DNA of 64,000 nt, taken from Pseudomonas sp. Irchel 3H7. Its GTDB lineage: Bacteria; Pseudomonadota; Gammaproteobacteria; Pseudomonadales; Pseudomonadaceae. Numbering within the stretch: position 1 is the first letter of the stretch; each line of letters starts with the position of its first letter. Shown one piece after another: positions 15,601-26,033 of this stretch. A program made the translations under genes and the position numbers. Location of the stretch: NCBI RefSeq assembly GCF_900187605.1, contig NZ_FYEA01000004.1:62001-126000 (forward strand), read 5' to 3'. Under the pieces are notes generated by a model. That model was not told the origin of the DNA and did no database searches. It was given only the letters and a program-made list of their open reading frames with translations.

Positions 15601-16210
15601 TGAAGCGCACGTCGTTGGTTGCCACCAGCGGCGCGCCGAGTTTGTCGGCAAGCGCTACGGCACCGTGCAGTTGCTCTTCATCGTTAGGACGATTGGTGCG
15701 CTGGATTTCCAGATAGAAACGATCCGGGAACACCGCCATCCATTCGCGCGTCAGGGCTTCGGCTTCGGCCGGATTGCCGCCGATCATGGCCATGCCGATC
15801 TCGCCTTCTTTGGCGGCGGACAGCATGATCAGGCCTTCGTTGGCTTCGGCAACCCACTCACGCTCGACAATGATCATGCCGTTGCGCTGGCCTTCGATGA
15901 AGCCGCGCGAGATCAACTCGGTGAGGTTGCGATAGCCCTTGGCGTTCATCACCAACAGGCTGATGCGACTCAGCGGTGCATCCGGGTCTTTGTTCGACAG
16001 CCACAGGTCGGCGCCGCAAATCGGCTTGATGCCGGCGCCCATGGTGTTTTTATAGAATTTGACCAGAGAACACATGTTGTTCTGGTCGGTGACCGCGACC
16101 GCCGGCATGTTCATGGCGGTCAGCGCCTTGACCAGCGGCTTGATCCGCACCAGCCCGTCGACCAGGGAGTATTCAGTGTGCAGGCGTAGATGAACGAATG
16201 AAGCCGGCAT
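12689..16210 (-). CDS. dnaE: DNA polymerase III subunit alpha
   Basis: A 1173-residue DnaE1, the replicative polymerase catalytic subunit. An N-terminal PHP domain (VHLRLHTEYSLVDG) is followed by the polymerase core with its catalytic aspartates in PDFDVDF (about residue 400) and GLVKFDFLGL. Next come tandem helix-hairpin-helix, an OB fold (about 990-1070) and a tau-binding tail. AGGATC lies upstream of the ATG. It belongs to the lpx-rnhB-dnaE-accA cluster. Confidence 0.98.
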   Translation of the reverse strand: MPASFVHLRLHTEYSLVDGLVRIKPLVKALTAMNMPAVAVTDQNNMCSLVKFYKNTMGAGIKPICGADLWLSNKDPDAPLSRISLLVMNAKGYRNLTELISRGFIEGQRNGMIIVEREWVAEANEGLIMLSAAKEGEIGMAMIGGNPAEAEALTREWMAVFPDRFYLEIQRTNRPNDEEQLHGAVALADKLGAPLVATNDVRFIKQEDFAAHETRVCIGEGRALDDPRRSKNYSDQQYLKSAEEMIELFSDIPDAIENTVEIAKRCNIEVKLGTHFLPNFPIPDGMTIDEYFRKVSFDGLEERLAVLLPKDTTEDYEAKRQVYVDRLNFELDIIIQMGFPGYFLIVMDFIQWAKNNGVPVGPGRGSGAGSLVAYVQKITDLDPLEYDLLFERFLNPERVSMPDFDVDFCMDGRDRVIDYVAEKYGRNAVSQIITFGSMAAKAVVRDVARVQGKSYGLADRLSKMIPFEVGMTLEKAYEQEEILRDFIKVDEEAAEIWEMARKLEGVVRNVGKHAGGVVIAPTKLTDFSPIYCDEAGDGLVTQFDKDDVEAAGLVKFDFLGLRTLTIIDWALKTINRDRAKVNEPPLDIAFIPLDDKPTYSLLQKAETTAVFQLESRGMKELIKKLKPDCLEDLIALVALFRPGPLQSGMVDDFINRKHGRAELAYPHSDYQYEGLKPVLAPTYGIILYQEQVMQIAQVMAGYTLGGADMLRRAMGKKKPEEMAKQRGGFIEGCATNNIDADLAGNIFDLVEKFAGYGFNKSHSAAYGLVSYQTAWLKAHYPAPFMAAVLSADMHNTDKVVTLIEEIRTMKLRLDAPDVNTSEFKFTVNDDGRIVYGLGAIKGVGEGPVEAITEARQAGPFKDLFDFCARVDLKRINKRTLDGLIRSGALDRLGPYFHDEQKAYQANIDRNRAVLLAAMEEAIKAAEQTARTHDSGHADLFGGLFVEEDADVYASHRKAKELTLKERLKGEKDTLGLYLTGHPIDEYEGEIRRFARQRIIDLKPARDTQTVAGMIIALRVMKNKKGDKMGFITLDDRSGRIEASLFADAFHSAQSLLQTDAMVVVEGEVSNDDFSGGLRLRVKRVMSMEDARTNLAESLRLKLQTQDLKGDQLRWLGDLLKRHRGACPITMEYTSPDAKTLLQFGETWRIDPADALIQALRDQFGRDNVFLQYR

Positions 16211-16241
16211 AGTGATCCTGTCCAGTTACATAGAGACAACA

Positions 16242-16263
16242 AGGCCCGGATTGTACCGGGCCT
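16242..16263 (-). terminator. Hairpin between rnhB and dnaE
   Basis: AGGCCCGG (16242-16249) and CCGGGCCT (16256-16263) form a perfect 8-bp stem with a 6-nt loop in the 76-bp gap. The following minus-strand sequence is only moderately T-rich (TGTTGTCT). It is likely a weak or attenuating terminator, or a 3'-stabilising hairpin. Confidence 0.55.
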
Positions 16264-16286
16264 CGAACAAAACATCAGCCTTGCGA

Positions 16287-16928
16287 CTAAACCTGCGTCA
16301 GACCTTCCAGCGCTTCATAAGCCTGACGCACCGGGGCGAACGAGCGCCGGTGAATCGGCGTCGGGCCAAGGCGCACCAAGGCTTCCAGATGAACGGGCGT
16401 CGGGTAGCCTTTATGGCCGCCGATGCCGTAACCCGGGTAGATCAATTCGAATGCAGCCATTTCACGGTCGCGACTGACTTTGGCCAGAATCGACGCCGCA
16501 GCAATGGCCGGCACCTTGCCGTCGCCCTGCACCACCGCTTCGGCGCGCATCGGCAATTGCGGACAGCGATTGCCGTCGATCATCGCCAGCTTCGGCTGAA
16601 TGTGCAGGCCGGCGACTGCGCGCTGCATGGCCAGCATGGTCGCGTGCAAAATATTCAGCTCGTCGATTTCTTCGACTTCGGCGCGGGCAATGCACCAGCT
16701 CAGGGATTTCTCGATGATTTCGTCGTAGAGCTTTTCGCGCTTGGCTTCGGTGAGCTTCTTCGAATCGTTGAGGCCGAGAATCGGCCGATTCGGATCGAGG
16801 ATCACCGCTGCCGTGACCACTGCACCGCACAACGGACCACGACCGACTTCATCGACGCCGGCGACCAGTTCTTCGACTTCGGCGACCAGGGTGAAATCCA
16901 GGCCCATCTGCATGCTTGCCTTGCTCAT
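16287..16928 (-). CDS. rnhB: Ribonuclease HII
   Basis: A 213-residue RNase HII that nicks at ribonucleotides in DNA and degrades RNA in hybrids. The acidic site begins with [14 protein letters not shown], and MIDGNRCP and [11 protein letters not shown] are also typical. The start overlaps the lpxB stop by 4 bp (ATGA), which supports the MSKAS start. An internal MQMGLDF start is an alternative. Confidence 0.95.
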   Translation of the reverse strand: MSKASMQMGLDFTLVAEVEELVAGVDEVGRGPLCGAVVTAAVILDPNRPILGLNDSKKLTEAKREKLYDEIIEKSLSWCIARAEVEEIDELNILHATMLAMQRAVAGLHIQPKLAMIDGNRCPQLPMRAEAVVQGDGKVPAIAAASILAKVSRDREMAAFELIYPGYGIGGHKGYPTPVHLEALVRLGPTPIHRRSFAPVRQAYEALEGLTQV

Positions 16929-18055
16929 CGTGTCTGACCGATCAGGTTGAGGACGGCGTCCGCCGCCTGATTAGAAGCATCCAGCCGCAGTGTGCGGTGG
17001 ATCTCGTCGAACCCGCGGGTCTGTACTTCGCCGCCTTCGATCAGCGGCGACAGGGTCTGCGCCAATGCTTCGACCGTCGCATCATCCTGCAACAATTCTG
17101 GAACCAGCAGACGCTGGGCCAGCAGATTCGGCAAGGACACGTACGGGCTCTTGACCATGCGTTTGAGAATCCAGAACGTCAGCGGTGCCAAGCGGTACGC
17201 CACCACCATCGGCCGCTTGTACAACAGCGCTTCGAGGGTCGCGGTGCCGGAGGCGATCAGCACGGCGTTGCACGCAGCCAGTGCCAGATGGGATTTGCCG
17301 TCGAGCAGGGTTACCGGCAGATCACGCCCCGCAAGCAACTCTTCAAGCTGCGCGCGGCGCTCCGGATTGGCGCACGGGATGACAAAGCGCAAACCCGGGC
17401 GCATCGCGCGCAGGCGTTCAGCAGTATCGAGGAACAGCGCACCGAGACGGGAGACTTCGCCGCCACGGCTGCCGGGCATCAACGCCACCAGCGGGCCGTC
17501 GGGCAAGCCCAACTCGGCACGCGCCGCAGAGCGGTCGGCCTCCAGCGGGATGGTGTCGGCCAGTGTGTGGCCAACGAACCGCACCGGCACGCCTTTCTCT
17601 TCGTAGAACTTTGCTTCGAACGGCAGCAGTGTCAGCATCAGATCGCAACCTTCGCGGATCTTCAGCACGCGCTTCTGTCGCCATGCCCACACCGAAGGGC
17701 TGACGTAATGCACGGTTTTGATCCCGGCCTGACGCAGCTTGAGTTCGATATTGAGATTGAAGTCCGGCGCGTCGATACCGATGAACACATCCGGTTTCTC
17801 GGCGATCAGCGTGGCGATCAGGTCCTTGCGGCGCTTAAGCAATTCGCGCAGGCGCCCGAGCACTTCCACCAGGCCCATGACCGACAAGCGCTCCATGGGA
17901 AAATAGGAGGTCAGGCCTTCGGCCTGCATCAACGGGCCACCGACGCCGATGAACTCGACCGCCGGATGCTGCGCCTTGAGGGCGCGCATAAGACCGGCGC
18001 CGAGAATGTCACCGGAAGCTTCACCCGCTACCAGCGCGATACGCAGATTGGCCAT
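16925..18055 (-). CDS. lpxB: Lipid-A-disaccharide synthase
   Basis: A 376-residue GT19 glycosyltransferase that joins UDP-2,3-diacylglucosamine and lipid X to lipid A disaccharide. The N-terminal [20 protein letters not shown] and the MPGSRGGEV and [17 protein letters not shown] blocks are diagnostic. The frame is open up to 18361, but that stretch is inside lpxA. ATG 18055 ([11 protein letters not shown]) starts 2 bp after the lpxA stop. It overlaps rnhB by 4 bp. Confidence 0.96.
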   Translation of the reverse strand: MANLRIALVAGEASGDILGAGLMRALKAQHPAVEFIGVGGPLMQAEGLTSYFPMERLSVMGLVEVLGRLRELLKRRKDLIATLIAEKPDVFIGIDAPDFNLNIELKLRQAGIKTVHYVSPSVWAWRQKRVLKIREGCDLMLTLLPFEAKFYEEKGVPVRFVGHTLADTIPLEADRSAARAELGLPDGPLVALMPGSRGGEVSRLGALFLDTAERLRAMRPGLRFVIPCANPERRAQLEELLAGRDLPVTLLDGKSHLALAACNAVLIASGTATLEALLYKRPMVVAYRLAPLTFWILKRMVKSPYVSLPNLLAQRLLVPELLQDDATVEALAQTLSPLIEGGEVQTRGFDEIHRTLRLDASNQAADAVLNLIGQTR

Positions 18056-18057
18056 GA

Positions 18058-18834
18058 TCAGCGAGTGATGCCGCGAGTCGACGACTGGATGGAGTCGCGG
18101 AATATCGCGACTTCCGGGAACTGCGCTGCAGGTTCGGCCAGCTCGGCCAGCGCCTGTTCGACCGTGAGGCCCTGACGATAGACGGTTTTGTAAGCGCGAC
18201 GCAGGGTGTGGATCGCGTCCTCGCTGAAACCGCGACGGCGCATGCCTTCGAAGTTCATGCTGCGCGCTTCGGCCGGGTTGCCGAACACGGTGACGAACGC
18301 CGGAACGTCCTTGCCGATGGCGGTGCCCATGCCGGAAAAGCTGTGGGCGCCAATGTGGCAATACTGGTGAACCAGGGTGAACCCGGAGAGGATCGCCCAG
18401 TCATCCACATGCACATGGCCGGCCAAAGCCGTGTTGTTGACCAGAATGCAGTGGTTGCCGATAACGCTGTCGTGGCCGATGTGGGCATAGGCCATGATCA
18501 GGTTGTGATCGCCCAGCGTGGTTTCCGAACGGTCCTGCACGGTGCCACGGTGAATCGTCACGCCTTCGCGGATGACGTTGTGGTCACCGATCACCAGACG
18601 GGTTTCTTCACCCTTGTACTTCAGATCGGGCGTGTCTTCGCCTACCGAGGAAAACTGGTAGATGCGATTGTGTTTGCCGATGCGGGTCGGGCCTTTGAGG
18701 ATTACATGCGGCCCGATCACGGTACCCTCGCCGATTTCCACACCTGCGCCGATGATCGACCACGGGCCGACCTCGACGCCATCAGCCAGAACGGCCGATG
18801 GATCGATGATTGCGCGAGGGTCAATCAAACTCAT
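18058..18834 (-). CDS. lpxA: Acyl-ACP--UDP-N-acetylglucosamine O-acyltransferase
   Basis: A 258-residue LpxA, the first lipid A enzyme. It has an N-terminal left-handed beta-helix of hexapeptide repeats and a C-terminal helical domain. The catalytic His lies in [13 protein letters not shown] (around residue 122). It overlaps fabZ by 4 bp (ATGA) and is followed 2 bp later by lpxB. FabZ and LpxA compete for hydroxyacyl-ACP, so the pairing is functionally meaningful. Confidence 0.97.
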   Translation of the reverse strand: MSLIDPRAIIDPSAVLADGVEVGPWSIIGAGVEIGEGTVIGPHVILKGPTRIGKHNRIYQFSSVGEDTPDLKYKGEETRLVIGDHNVIREGVTIHRGTVQDRSETTLGDHNLIMAYAHIGHDSVIGNHCILVNNTALAGHVHVDDWAILSGFTLVHQYCHIGAHSFSGMGTAIGKDVPAFVTVFGNPAEARSMNFEGMRRRGFSEDAIHTLRRAYKTVYRQGLTVEQALAELAEPAAQFPEVAIFRDSIQSSTRGITR

Positions 18835-19271
18835 AGCTTGCGTTCCGCACAGATGATTTCAGCGGAGCAGACTGGCTTGCCGTCGACCGAAGCCTGGCAT
18901 TCGAACTTCCAGATCTGACGCTTGCAACTGATGAACTTGGCTTCGAGGATCAACTGATCGCCCGGCAACACCGGCTGACGGAAGCGCAGCTTGTCGGAAC
19001 CGACGAAGTAGTAAAGCGTGCCGTCGGCAGGCTTCACGTCAAGCATTTTGAAACCGAGGATCCCGGCAGCCTGAGCCATCGCTTCGATGATCAGCACGCC
19101 CGGCATGATTGGATGCGCAGGGAAGTGACCATTGAAGAACGGTTCATTGATGCTGACATTCTTGTAGGCGCGAATGCGCTTGCCTTCAGTGTCCAGTTCC
19201 ACCACCCGGTCCACCAGCAGGAACGGGTAACGGTGAGGCAGGTATTCGCGAATCTCGTTGATGTCCATCAT
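18831..19271 (-). CDS. fabZ: 3-hydroxyacyl-ACP dehydratase FabZ
   Basis: A 146-residue hot-dog-fold dehydratase of the fatty acid elongation cycle. The catalytic His and Glu lie in [22 protein letters not shown]. The start MMDINEI could be either of two adjacent Met codons. It lies between lpxD (106-bp gap) and lpxA (4-bp overlap), as in most gammaproteobacteria. Confidence 0.96.
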   Translation of the reverse strand: MMDINEIREYLPHRYPFLLVDRVVELDTEGKRIRAYKNVSINEPFFNGHFPAHPIMPGVLIIEAMAQAAGILGFKMLDVKPADGTLYYFVGSDKLRFRQPVLPGDQLILEAKFISCKRQIWKFECQASVDGKPVCSAEIICAERKL

Positions 19272-19377
19272 TTCGGGGGGAAGCCTATGTAAAGATTGGG
19301 AGCGCGACTGACGCGCACTCCTCTAGCAAATCAAGGAGGCAGTCTAGAGGCTGTGCACACTTGATATGGAAATGGTA

Positions 19378-20433
19378 TCAGCCATCTGATGAAGCATTGC
19401 CGTCAGGGGTCACTTCCCCTACGCGCTTTTCCAGCTGTTTCAAACGTCGCGCGATGTCATCGAGCTGACGGATGCGGGCCGCGCTTTTGCGCCATTCGGC
19501 CGCCGGTTGCATGGCTGTACCGGAAGAATAGGCACCCGGCTCGGTAATCGAGTGGGTCACCATGGTCATCCCGGTGAGGAAAACGTTGTCGCAAATATCA
19601 ATGTGGCCGACCAGGCCAACACCGCCGGCGAGCATGCAGTGCTTGCCGATTTTGGTGCTGCCGGAAATGCCGACACACGCCGCCATGGCGGTGTGATCAC
19701 CGACCTGAACGTTGTGGGCGATCTGGATCTGGTTATCGAGCTTAACGCCATTGCCGATCACGGTATCGGCCAACGCGCCGCGGTCGATGGCGGTGTTCAC
19801 GCCAATCTCGACATCGTCGCCGATGGTCACACCACCGATCTGGGCGATTTTCTGCCAGATGCCTTTTTCATTGGCGAAACCGAAACCTTCGCCGCCGAGC
19901 ACGGCACCAGACTGGATAACCACACGCTTGCCGATGCGCACGTCGTGATACAGCGTCACGCGTGGCGCGAGCCAGCCGCCTTCGCCAATTTCACTGCGCG
20001 CGCCGATGAAGCAATGCGCGCCCAGTGTCACGTTTGCCGCGATCCGCGCACCGGCCTCGATCACCACGAATGGGCCGATGCTGGCGGCTGGATCAACCAC
20101 TGCGTCAGGCGCAATGACCGCCGACGGATGGATACCCGCAGTGGCTTTTGGCTTGGGATCGAACAGATGCGAGATTCGCGCGTAAGCCAGGTAAGGATCC
20201 GGCACCACCAACGCATTACCGGCAAAACCTTCGGCATCGGCTTCTTTGAGCAGCAGTGCTGCCGCCTGCGAGCCGGCGAGGTATTTGCGATATTGAGGGT
20301 TTGCCAGAAAGCTCAACTGAGCTGGGCCAGCCTCTTGCAAAGTGGCTAGCCCAGTAATTTTCGTCTCAGGGTCGCCACGCAGGGTGGCGCCGAGGAACTC
20401 GGCCAATTGGCCGAGCTTGATATTCACGGTCAT
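19378..20433 (-). CDS. lpxD: UDP-3-O-(3-hydroxyacyl)glucosamine N-acyltransferase
   Basis: A 351-residue LpxD that adds the N-linked hydroxyacyl chain in lipid A synthesis. A uridine-binding N-domain (about 1-100) is followed by a left-handed beta-helix with the catalytic His in [11 protein letters not shown] and a C-terminal helix. It starts 3 bp after the skp stop. Confidence 0.97.
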   Translation of the reverse strand: MTVNIKLGQLAEFLGATLRGDPETKITGLATLQEAGPAQLSFLANPQYRKYLAGSQAAALLLKEADAEGFAGNALVVPDPYLAYARISHLFDPKPKATAGIHPSAVIAPDAVVDPAASIGPFVVIEAGARIAANVTLGAHCFIGARSEIGEGGWLAPRVTLYHDVRIGKRVVIQSGAVLGGEGFGFANEKGIWQKIAQIGGVTIGDDVEIGVNTAIDRGALADTVIGNGVKLDNQIQIAHNVQVGDHTAMAACVGISGSTKIGKHCMLAGGVGLVGHIDICDNVFLTGMTMVTHSITEPGAYSSGTAMQPAAEWRKSAARIRQLDDIARRLKQLEKRVGEVTPDGNASSDG

Positions 20434-20436
20434 GGG

Positions 20437-20940
20437 TTACTTCAGCTGATTCATGCGCTCGATAACCTGGCGCGTGATGTCGTACTGAGGTTTGACATCG
20501 ATCACTGCACCACGCTCGAACACCAGATCAAAACCACCTTTCTTGATGACTTCTTCCACTGCGCTATCCAGCTTCGGCTTCAGTTGCTTGAGCATTTCAC
20601 GGTCAGCAACGGCTTTGGCTTCGTTCAGCTCCTTGGACTGGAACTGGAAGTCACGGGCCTTTTGCTTGAATTCCAGCTCCAGACGCTCACGTTCACCCTG
20701 CTGCATTTTGTCGCCACCGGCCATCAGACGATCCTGAATACCCTTGGCGCTGCTTTCCAGCGTTTTCAGCTTGGTCAGTTGCGGACCGAACTTCTTCTCG
20801 GCATCCACGGCGTACTTCTTCGCAGCGTCGGATTCCAGCAAGGCCATCTGATAGTTCAGAACGGCAATTTTCATGTCGGCAAATGCCGGGCCTGCCACCA
20901 TCAAGGAGGCCAGGAGAACCAATTGAGTCAACTTACGCAC
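20437..20940 (-). CDS. skp: Periplasmic chaperone Skp/OmpH
   Basis: A 167-residue periplasmic protein with a signal peptide (cleavage after GPAFA, residue 21). A small beta core is followed by long, highly charged coiled-coil arms rich in Lys, Glu and Gln. Skp escorts unfolded outer-membrane proteins to the Bam complex. It lies between bamA (45 bp upstream) and lpxD (3 bp downstream). Confidence 0.93.
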   Translation of the reverse strand: MRKLTQLVLLASLMVAGPAFADMKIAVLNYQMALLESDAAKKYAVDAEKKFGPQLTKLKTLESSAKGIQDRLMAGGDKMQQGERERLELEFKQKARDFQFQSKELNEAKAVADREMLKQLKPKLDSAVEEVIKKGGFDLVFERGAVIDVKPQYDITRQVIERMNQLK

Positions 20941-20985
20941 GATGCACTCCTACAAAATCCATTGTCGTTATCTTGGGTCAGACGC

Positions 20986-23361
20986 TTAGAACGTCTGGCC
21001 GAGGGAGAATTGGAACACTTGAGTTTCAGCCTCATCCGGCTTCTTGATCGGCATGGCCAACGCGAAGCTCAGAGGACCCAGTGCGGTGACCCAGGTCACA
21101 CCCACACCCACGGAACTGGCCATGTTGCTCAGGCTGATGTCGTTGCACTTGGTGTTCGACGTCGAGCCGTTTGCATTGGTAGTGTCCTTGCACTGCGAGT
21201 CAAATACGTTACCCACATCCCAGAAAACAGAGGTGCGCAGCGAACGTTGATCTTTCACGAACGGCAGCGGGAACAGAACCTCGACACCACCCTGGATCAG
21301 GACGTTACCACCGAACGGCAGTGGATCCTGGTCCGGGTCAGCCAATGTGCCCGGGTTGGTGCCACGGCTCGGCGTACTGCGCGGGCCGAGGGTGCTGTCC
21401 TTGAAGCCACGAACCGAGTTGAAACCACCAGCATAGTAGTTTTCATAGAATGGCAAGCCATCGGTTCCGCCGTATCCATCGCCATAACCCAGCTCGGTGT
21501 GCAGACGCAGGGTGTAGTTCTCGCTGATCGGCTGGAACAGCTGACCGCGGTAATCCAGTTTGTAGAACGACAGGTCGCTGCCCGGCACGGTGGTTTCCAG
21601 GGTCAGACTCTGGGAACGACCACGGGTCGGCAGTACGCCTTTGTTCAGGGTCGATTCGGACCAACCGGCCGAAGCCTTGAAGTTCAGGTACTTGTCGCCT
21701 TCCTTGTTAACGAAGTCGAAAATCTCGTCAACGGTGTAGGTACCGGTCTTGATCTCGTCCTGTTGAACCGACAGGCCAAAGGTCAGACGCGAAGTCTCAC
21801 TGATCGGGTAGCCAACGTTCACGCCGGCACCCAGGCTGTCGACCGCATAGCTTGCTACGTCGACGTCGAGGTCTTTGTAGTCGGTGGTGCGATAGAACGC
21901 GTTGTAACCCAGGCTCACACCATCGGCGGTCCAGTACGGGTCAACGTAGCCGAAGTTGTAGCGGCTCTGGTATTCACTGCGGGTCAGGCCGACGCTGACG
22001 CGGTTACCGGTACCGAGGAAGTTGTTCTGGGTGATCGAACCACCGAGGATCAGACCGGCACTCTGGGCGAAACCGACACTGGCGGTAATCGAACCGGAAG
22101 CCTGCTCTTCCACGGCGTAATTCACGTCAACCTGGTCGTCGACACCTGGCACGGCCGGGGTTTCAACGTTGACCTCTTTAAAGAAGCCCAGACGCTCAAG
22201 ACGGGTTTTGGATTGGTCGATCAGGTAAGTCGAAGCCCAACCGCCTTCCATCTGACGCATTTCACGACGCAGCACTTCGTCCTCGGACTTGGTGTTGCCA
22301 CGGAAGTTGATGCGATTGACATAGGCTCGCTTGCCCGGATCAACGGCGAACAGAATATCTACAGTGTGATCATCATCGTGCGGCTGAGGTACGCCGTTGA
22401 CGTTGGCGAAGGTGTAACCCTCGTTACCCAGTCGACGGGTGATCAGTTCGGACGTGGTGGTCATCAGCTTGCGCGAGAACACCTGTCCCTTCTGCACCAG
22501 CAGCAGGGATTTGACTTGGTCCTCAGGGACTTTCAGATCACCGCTGAGCTTGACGTCACGAACGGTGTACTTCTCGCCTTCGTTGACGTTGACAGTGATG
22601 TAGACGTGCTTCTTGTCCGGGGTGATGGATACCTGGGTCGAAGCGATATCCATGTTGATATAGCCACGGTCCAGGTAGTAGGAGCGCAGACGCTCCAGGT
22701 CACCGGAAAGCTTTTCACGGGCGTACTTGTCATCGTTCTTGAAGAACGACAGCCAGTTGGTGGTTTTCAGCTCGAACAGATCGGTCAGGTCTTCCTCAGG
22801 GAAAACCGTGTTACCCACCACGTTGATGTGCTGAATGGCCGCAACGGTGCCTTCGTTGATCTTCACTTTCAGACCAACGCGGTTACGCGGCTGCGACACC
22901 ACTTCGGTATCAACGGTAGCCGAGTAACGGCCTTGCGCGACGTACTGACGTTGCAGTTCGTTACGCACACCCTCAAGGGTGGCGCGCTGGAAGATCTCGC
23001 CTTCAGCCAGACCAGACTGTTTGAGGCCTTTCATCAAGTCTTCAGTGGAGATCGCCTTGTTGCCTTCGATCTCGATACTGGCGACCGACGGGCGTTCAAC
23101 GACCGTGATGACCAGAACGTTGCCTTCGCGGCCCAGCTGGATATCTTGAAAGAAACCGGTTTTGAACAACGCACGAGTGGATTCCACCAGGCGACGATCA
23201 TCCGCCTGCTCACCGACGTTCAACGGCAAGGCACCAAAGACGCTACCCGCGGAGACCCGCTGGAGGCCATTGACGCGAATATCAGAGATAGTGAAGGACT
23301 CGGCGTGAACTTCGGCGATCATCAATACGGTGAGAACCGCAGTTAGCAGCAGACGTTTCAT
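20986..23361 (-). CDS. bamA: Outer membrane protein assembly factor BamA
   Basis: A 791-residue Omp85 protein with a signal peptide (cleavage after VHA, residue 20), five POTRA domains (about 24-425) and a C-terminal beta-barrel. The barrel carries the conserved VRGF motif in SVRGFKDSTLG and ends in an aromatic residue (FSLGQTF), the outer-membrane insertion signal. ATG 23361 (MKRLLLTAVL) is preferred over an in-frame start at 23388. The neighbours rseP and skp are canonical. Confidence 0.97.
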   Translation of the reverse strand: MKRLLLTAVLTVLMIAEVHAESFTISDIRVNGLQRVSAGSVFGALPLNVGEQADDRRLVESTRALFKTGFFQDIQLGREGNVLVITVVERPSVASIEIEGNKAISTEDLMKGLKQSGLAEGEIFQRATLEGVRNELQRQYVAQGRYSATVDTEVVSQPRNRVGLKVKINEGTVAAIQHINVVGNTVFPEEDLTDLFELKTTNWLSFFKNDDKYAREKLSGDLERLRSYYLDRGYINMDIASTQVSITPDKKHVYITVNVNEGEKYTVRDVKLSGDLKVPEDQVKSLLLVQKGQVFSRKLMTTTSELITRRLGNEGYTFANVNGVPQPHDDDHTVDILFAVDPGKRAYVNRINFRGNTKSEDEVLRREMRQMEGGWASTYLIDQSKTRLERLGFFKEVNVETPAVPGVDDQVDVNYAVEEQASGSITASVGFAQSAGLILGGSITQNNFLGTGNRVSVGLTRSEYQSRYNFGYVDPYWTADGVSLGYNAFYRTTDYKDLDVDVASYAVDSLGAGVNVGYPISETSRLTFGLSVQQDEIKTGTYTVDEIFDFVNKEGDKYLNFKASAGWSESTLNKGVLPTRGRSQSLTLETTVPGSDLSFYKLDYRGQLFQPISENYTLRLHTELGYGDGYGGTDGLPFYENYYAGGFNSVRGFKDSTLGPRSTPSRGTNPGTLADPDQDPLPFGGNVLIQGGVEVLFPLPFVKDQRSLRTSVFWDVGNVFDSQCKDTTNANGSTSNTKCNDISLSNMASSVGVGVTWVTALGPLSFALAMPIKKPDEAETQVFQFSLGQTF

Positions 23362-23435
23362 GAAGTCCTTTCTTATTCCAACTGGCAATAAACAAACTGC
23401 CGCAAAATGCGGCAGATTCGCAATTCAGCGAAGCG

Positions 23436-24788
23436 TTACAGTCGACCCAGATCGTTGACCAGAGCAAGCAACATCACCCCGACCACCAAACTGATACCGA
23501 TCTGTATCCCCCAACCTTGCACCCGATCCGACAAGGGACGACCACGCGCCCACTCGATCAGATAAAACAACAAATGCCCCCCATCCAGTACAGGAATGGG
23601 CAGCAAATTCAGAACCCCCAGGCTAATACTCAGATAAGCAAGGAAATTCAGGAAATCAGCGACGCCCGACTGGGCAGAAGCGCCCGCCACTTTAGCAATG
23701 GTTATCGGTCCACTCAAGTTTTTTACCGAGAGCTCGCCGAACAGCATTTTCTTTAGCGAATCGAGCGTCAGAATGCTCATGGTCCAAGTGCGACGGGCAC
23801 CCTCGCCAATGGCAGCAAGAGGCCCGTAACTGACCTCGCGAATCATCTCCGGCGGCCAGTCGACAGCTTTTACACCTGCACCCAGATATCCGCTTGGCGA
23901 TTTGCTTTCACCGCGCGCCGCCAGAGTGACAGGGACGTCGATTTGAGCACTGTCGCGCTCGATGCGCAGCATGATTTTGGTATCAGGACGCGTACGAACG
24001 GTATCGACCACTTGCTGCCAGTCATTCAGCGTCTGGCCGTCAAGGGCCAGCAGGCGATCACCCGTCTTCAGACCGGCAGCCTGAGCCGGGCCTTTCGGAT
24101 CAAGCTCGGCAAGCACCGGTGGCAAAGCCGGGCGCCACGGACGAATACCCAAAGAGCGGATCGGGTCTGGCTCATCAGCACCTTTAAGCCAGTTATCCAG
24201 CTTCAGCTCACGCGGCGAATCCGCTGTCGAACCCTGCTCACGCACCAGCAACTGCAGAGAACCGCTTTCGCCCAGACGCCGGACCAACTGCAGATTGACG
24301 GCCGCCCAACCGGTAGTCGGCTCTCCATCGATCGCCACGATCTCTTCACCTGCGCTCAAACCGGCACTGGCGGCGATACTGCCGGATTCAACCGCACCGA
24401 TGACCGGACGCACCTGTTCGCTGCCGAGCATCGCCAACACCCAGAAGAACACCAGCGCCAAGAGAAAATTGGCAATGGGGCCGGCCGCAACAATGGCGAT
24501 ACGCTGACGCACGGATTTGCGGTTGAACGACTGATCAAGCTGATCGACCGGGACTTCACCCTCACGTTCGTCGAGCATTTTGACATAGCCGCCCAGCGGA
24601 ATCGCGGCAACCACAAACTCGGTGCCTTGCTTGTCGTGCCAGCGCAACAACGGCATGCCAAAGCCTACGGAAAAACGTAGAACCTTGACGCCACAGCGAC
24701 GCGCGACCCAGAAGTGGCCGAATTCGTGAAAGGTGACCAGCACACCCAAAGCGATCAGGGTGCCGGCAATCATATAGAGCGCGCTCAT
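23436..24788 (-). CDS. rseP: RIP metalloprotease RseP (MucP)
   Basis: A 450-residue inner-membrane site-2 protease. The zinc motif HEFGH is at residues 21-25 in the first membrane helix, two periplasmic PDZ domains lie about 110-310, and the third zinc ligand lies in the C-terminal PVLDGGHL motif. In Pseudomonas the orthologue (MucP) cleaves MucA to release AlgU. It lies between dxr (54-bp gap) and bamA (74-bp gap). Confidence 0.96.
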   Translation of the reverse strand: MSALYMIAGTLIALGVLVTFHEFGHFWVARRCGVKVLRFSVGFGMPLLRWHDKQGTEFVVAAIPLGGYVKMLDEREGEVPVDQLDQSFNRKSVRQRIAIVAAGPIANFLLALVFFWVLAMLGSEQVRPVIGAVESGSIAASAGLSAGEEIVAIDGEPTTGWAAVNLQLVRRLGESGSLQLLVREQGSTADSPRELKLDNWLKGADEPDPIRSLGIRPWRPALPPVLAELDPKGPAQAAGLKTGDRLLALDGQTLNDWQQVVDTVRTRPDTKIMLRIERDSAQIDVPVTLAARGESKSPSGYLGAGVKAVDWPPEMIREVSYGPLAAIGEGARRTWTMSILTLDSLKKMLFGELSVKNLSGPITIAKVAGASAQSGVADFLNFLAYLSISLGVLNLLPIPVLDGGHLLFYLIEWARGRPLSDRVQGWGIQIGISLVVGVMLLALVNDLGRL

Positions 24789-24842
24789 CTATTTTCTCCG
24801 CAATCCTGTTCAGTGCCGCGTGTAGCCATTGTGTAGCAAATT

Positions 24843-26033
24843 CTATCGATCGTGGCGCTTCAGCCACTGCTCGGCCAGAACTCTCGCCTTGGCGTCTGCC
24901 GTAAATACGGCATCGAGGTCTGCCAATGCTACGACCGGTTCGAGGCTCAATACCTCCTCGATGATACTCGCGATTTCCAGGTAACGAACCCGTCCGTCGA
25001 GAAACGCTGCCACCGCTACTTCGTTCGCTGCGTTGAGCATCGCCGGAGCACTGTCGCCAGCTTCGGCAGCTTGCCGGGCCAGACGCAGGCAAGGGAAGCG
25101 TTCTTCATCCGGCGCCTCGAAGTCCAGGCGCGCCACAGCAAACAGATCCAGCGGTGCCACGCCGGAATCAATGCGCTCCGGCCAGGCCAGGGCATTGGCA
25201 ATCGGCGTGCGCATGTCGGGATTGCCCAACTGCGCCAGCACCGAGCCATCGACATAATCGACCAGCGAGTGAATCACGCTCTGCGGGTGGATCACCACCT
25301 CGACCTGTGAGGGCTTGGCATCAAACAACCAACAAGCCTCGATCAGTTCGAGACCTTTATTCATCATGCTGGCCGAATCGACCGAAATCTTGCGCCCCAT
25401 GGACCAGTTCGGGTGAGCACACGCCTGCTCAGGTGAAACATGCGCCAACTCACTCATCGGTGTCTGTCGGAACGGACCACCAGAGGCTGTGAGTAAAATC
25501 CGACGGACACCGACCGAGCTCAATCCACGGGCAAAATCCTGTGGCATGCACTGGAAAATCGCGTTGTGTTCGCTGTCGATCGGCAGCAGCACCGAACCGC
25601 TCTTGCGCACTGCCTGCATGAACAGGGCGCCGGACATCACCAGCGCCTCTTTATTGGCCAGGAGAATCTTCTTGCCGGCCTCGACGGCCGCCAGGGTCGG
25701 ACGCAGCCCTGCTGCACCGACGATTGCCGCCATCACGGCATCGACCTCAGGAGCAGCAGCGACCTGGCACAGGCCCTCCTCCCCCACCAGCACGCGGGTG
25801 GGTAAACCGGCCGCACGCAAATCATCCTGCAAACCGCGCGCAGCGGCAGCTTCCGGCACCACGGCAAATTGCGGCACGTGACGCACGCACAAGGCGAAAA
25901 GCTCGCTCAGGCGCGTGAAACCACTCAGCGCGAACACCTGATAACGCTCAGGATGGCGGCCAATGACATCCAGCGTACTCAGACCGATCGAGCCGGTCGC
26001 ACCCAGAACAGTGACCTGTTGAGGGCGACTCAC
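24843..26033 (-). CDS. dxr: 1-deoxy-D-xylulose 5-phosphate reductoisomerase
   Basis: A 396-residue DXR/IspC that makes MEP from DXP with NADPH, the target of fosmidomycin. The NADPH motif [16 protein letters not shown] is at the N-terminus, followed by [12 protein letters not shown] and the ASGGPFR and NKGLELIEA blocks. The chosen GTG start at 26033 gives (M)[10 protein letters not shown] and overlaps the cdsA stop by 4 bp (GTGA). An alternative start at 26048 adds five residues inside cdsA and is less likely. Confidence 0.95.
   Translation of the reverse strand: MSRPQQVTVLGATGSIGLSTLDVIGRHPERYQVFALSGFTRLSELFALCVRHVPQFAVVPEAAAARGLQDDLRAAGLPTRVLVGEEGLCQVAAAPEVDAVMAAIVGAAGLRPTLAAVEAGKKILLANKEALVMSGALFMQAVRKSGSVLLPIDSEHNAIFQCMPQDFARGLSSVGVRRILLTASGGPFRQTPMSELAHVSPEQACAHPNWSMGRKISVDSASMMNKGLELIEACWLFDAKPSQVEVVIHPQSVIHSLVDYVDGSVLAQLGNPDMRTPIANALAWPERIDSGVAPLDLFAVARLDFEAPDEERFPCLRLARQAAEAGDSAPAMLNAANEVAVAAFLDGRVRYLEIASIIEEVLSLEPVVALADLDAVFTADAKARVLAEQWLKRHDR

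Noticed and set aside
13268..16189. 973-residue open frame on the plus strand opposite dnaE
   Set aside because: It is antisense to the intact dnaE gene. Long antisense frames are expected when third positions are GC-rich and stop codons are rare. No motif was seen.
20407..23346. 979-residue open frame on the plus strand opposite skp and bamA
   Set aside because: It spans two genes and their gap in antisense, with no start context. BamA, with signal peptide, POTRA and barrel features, is clearly the real gene.
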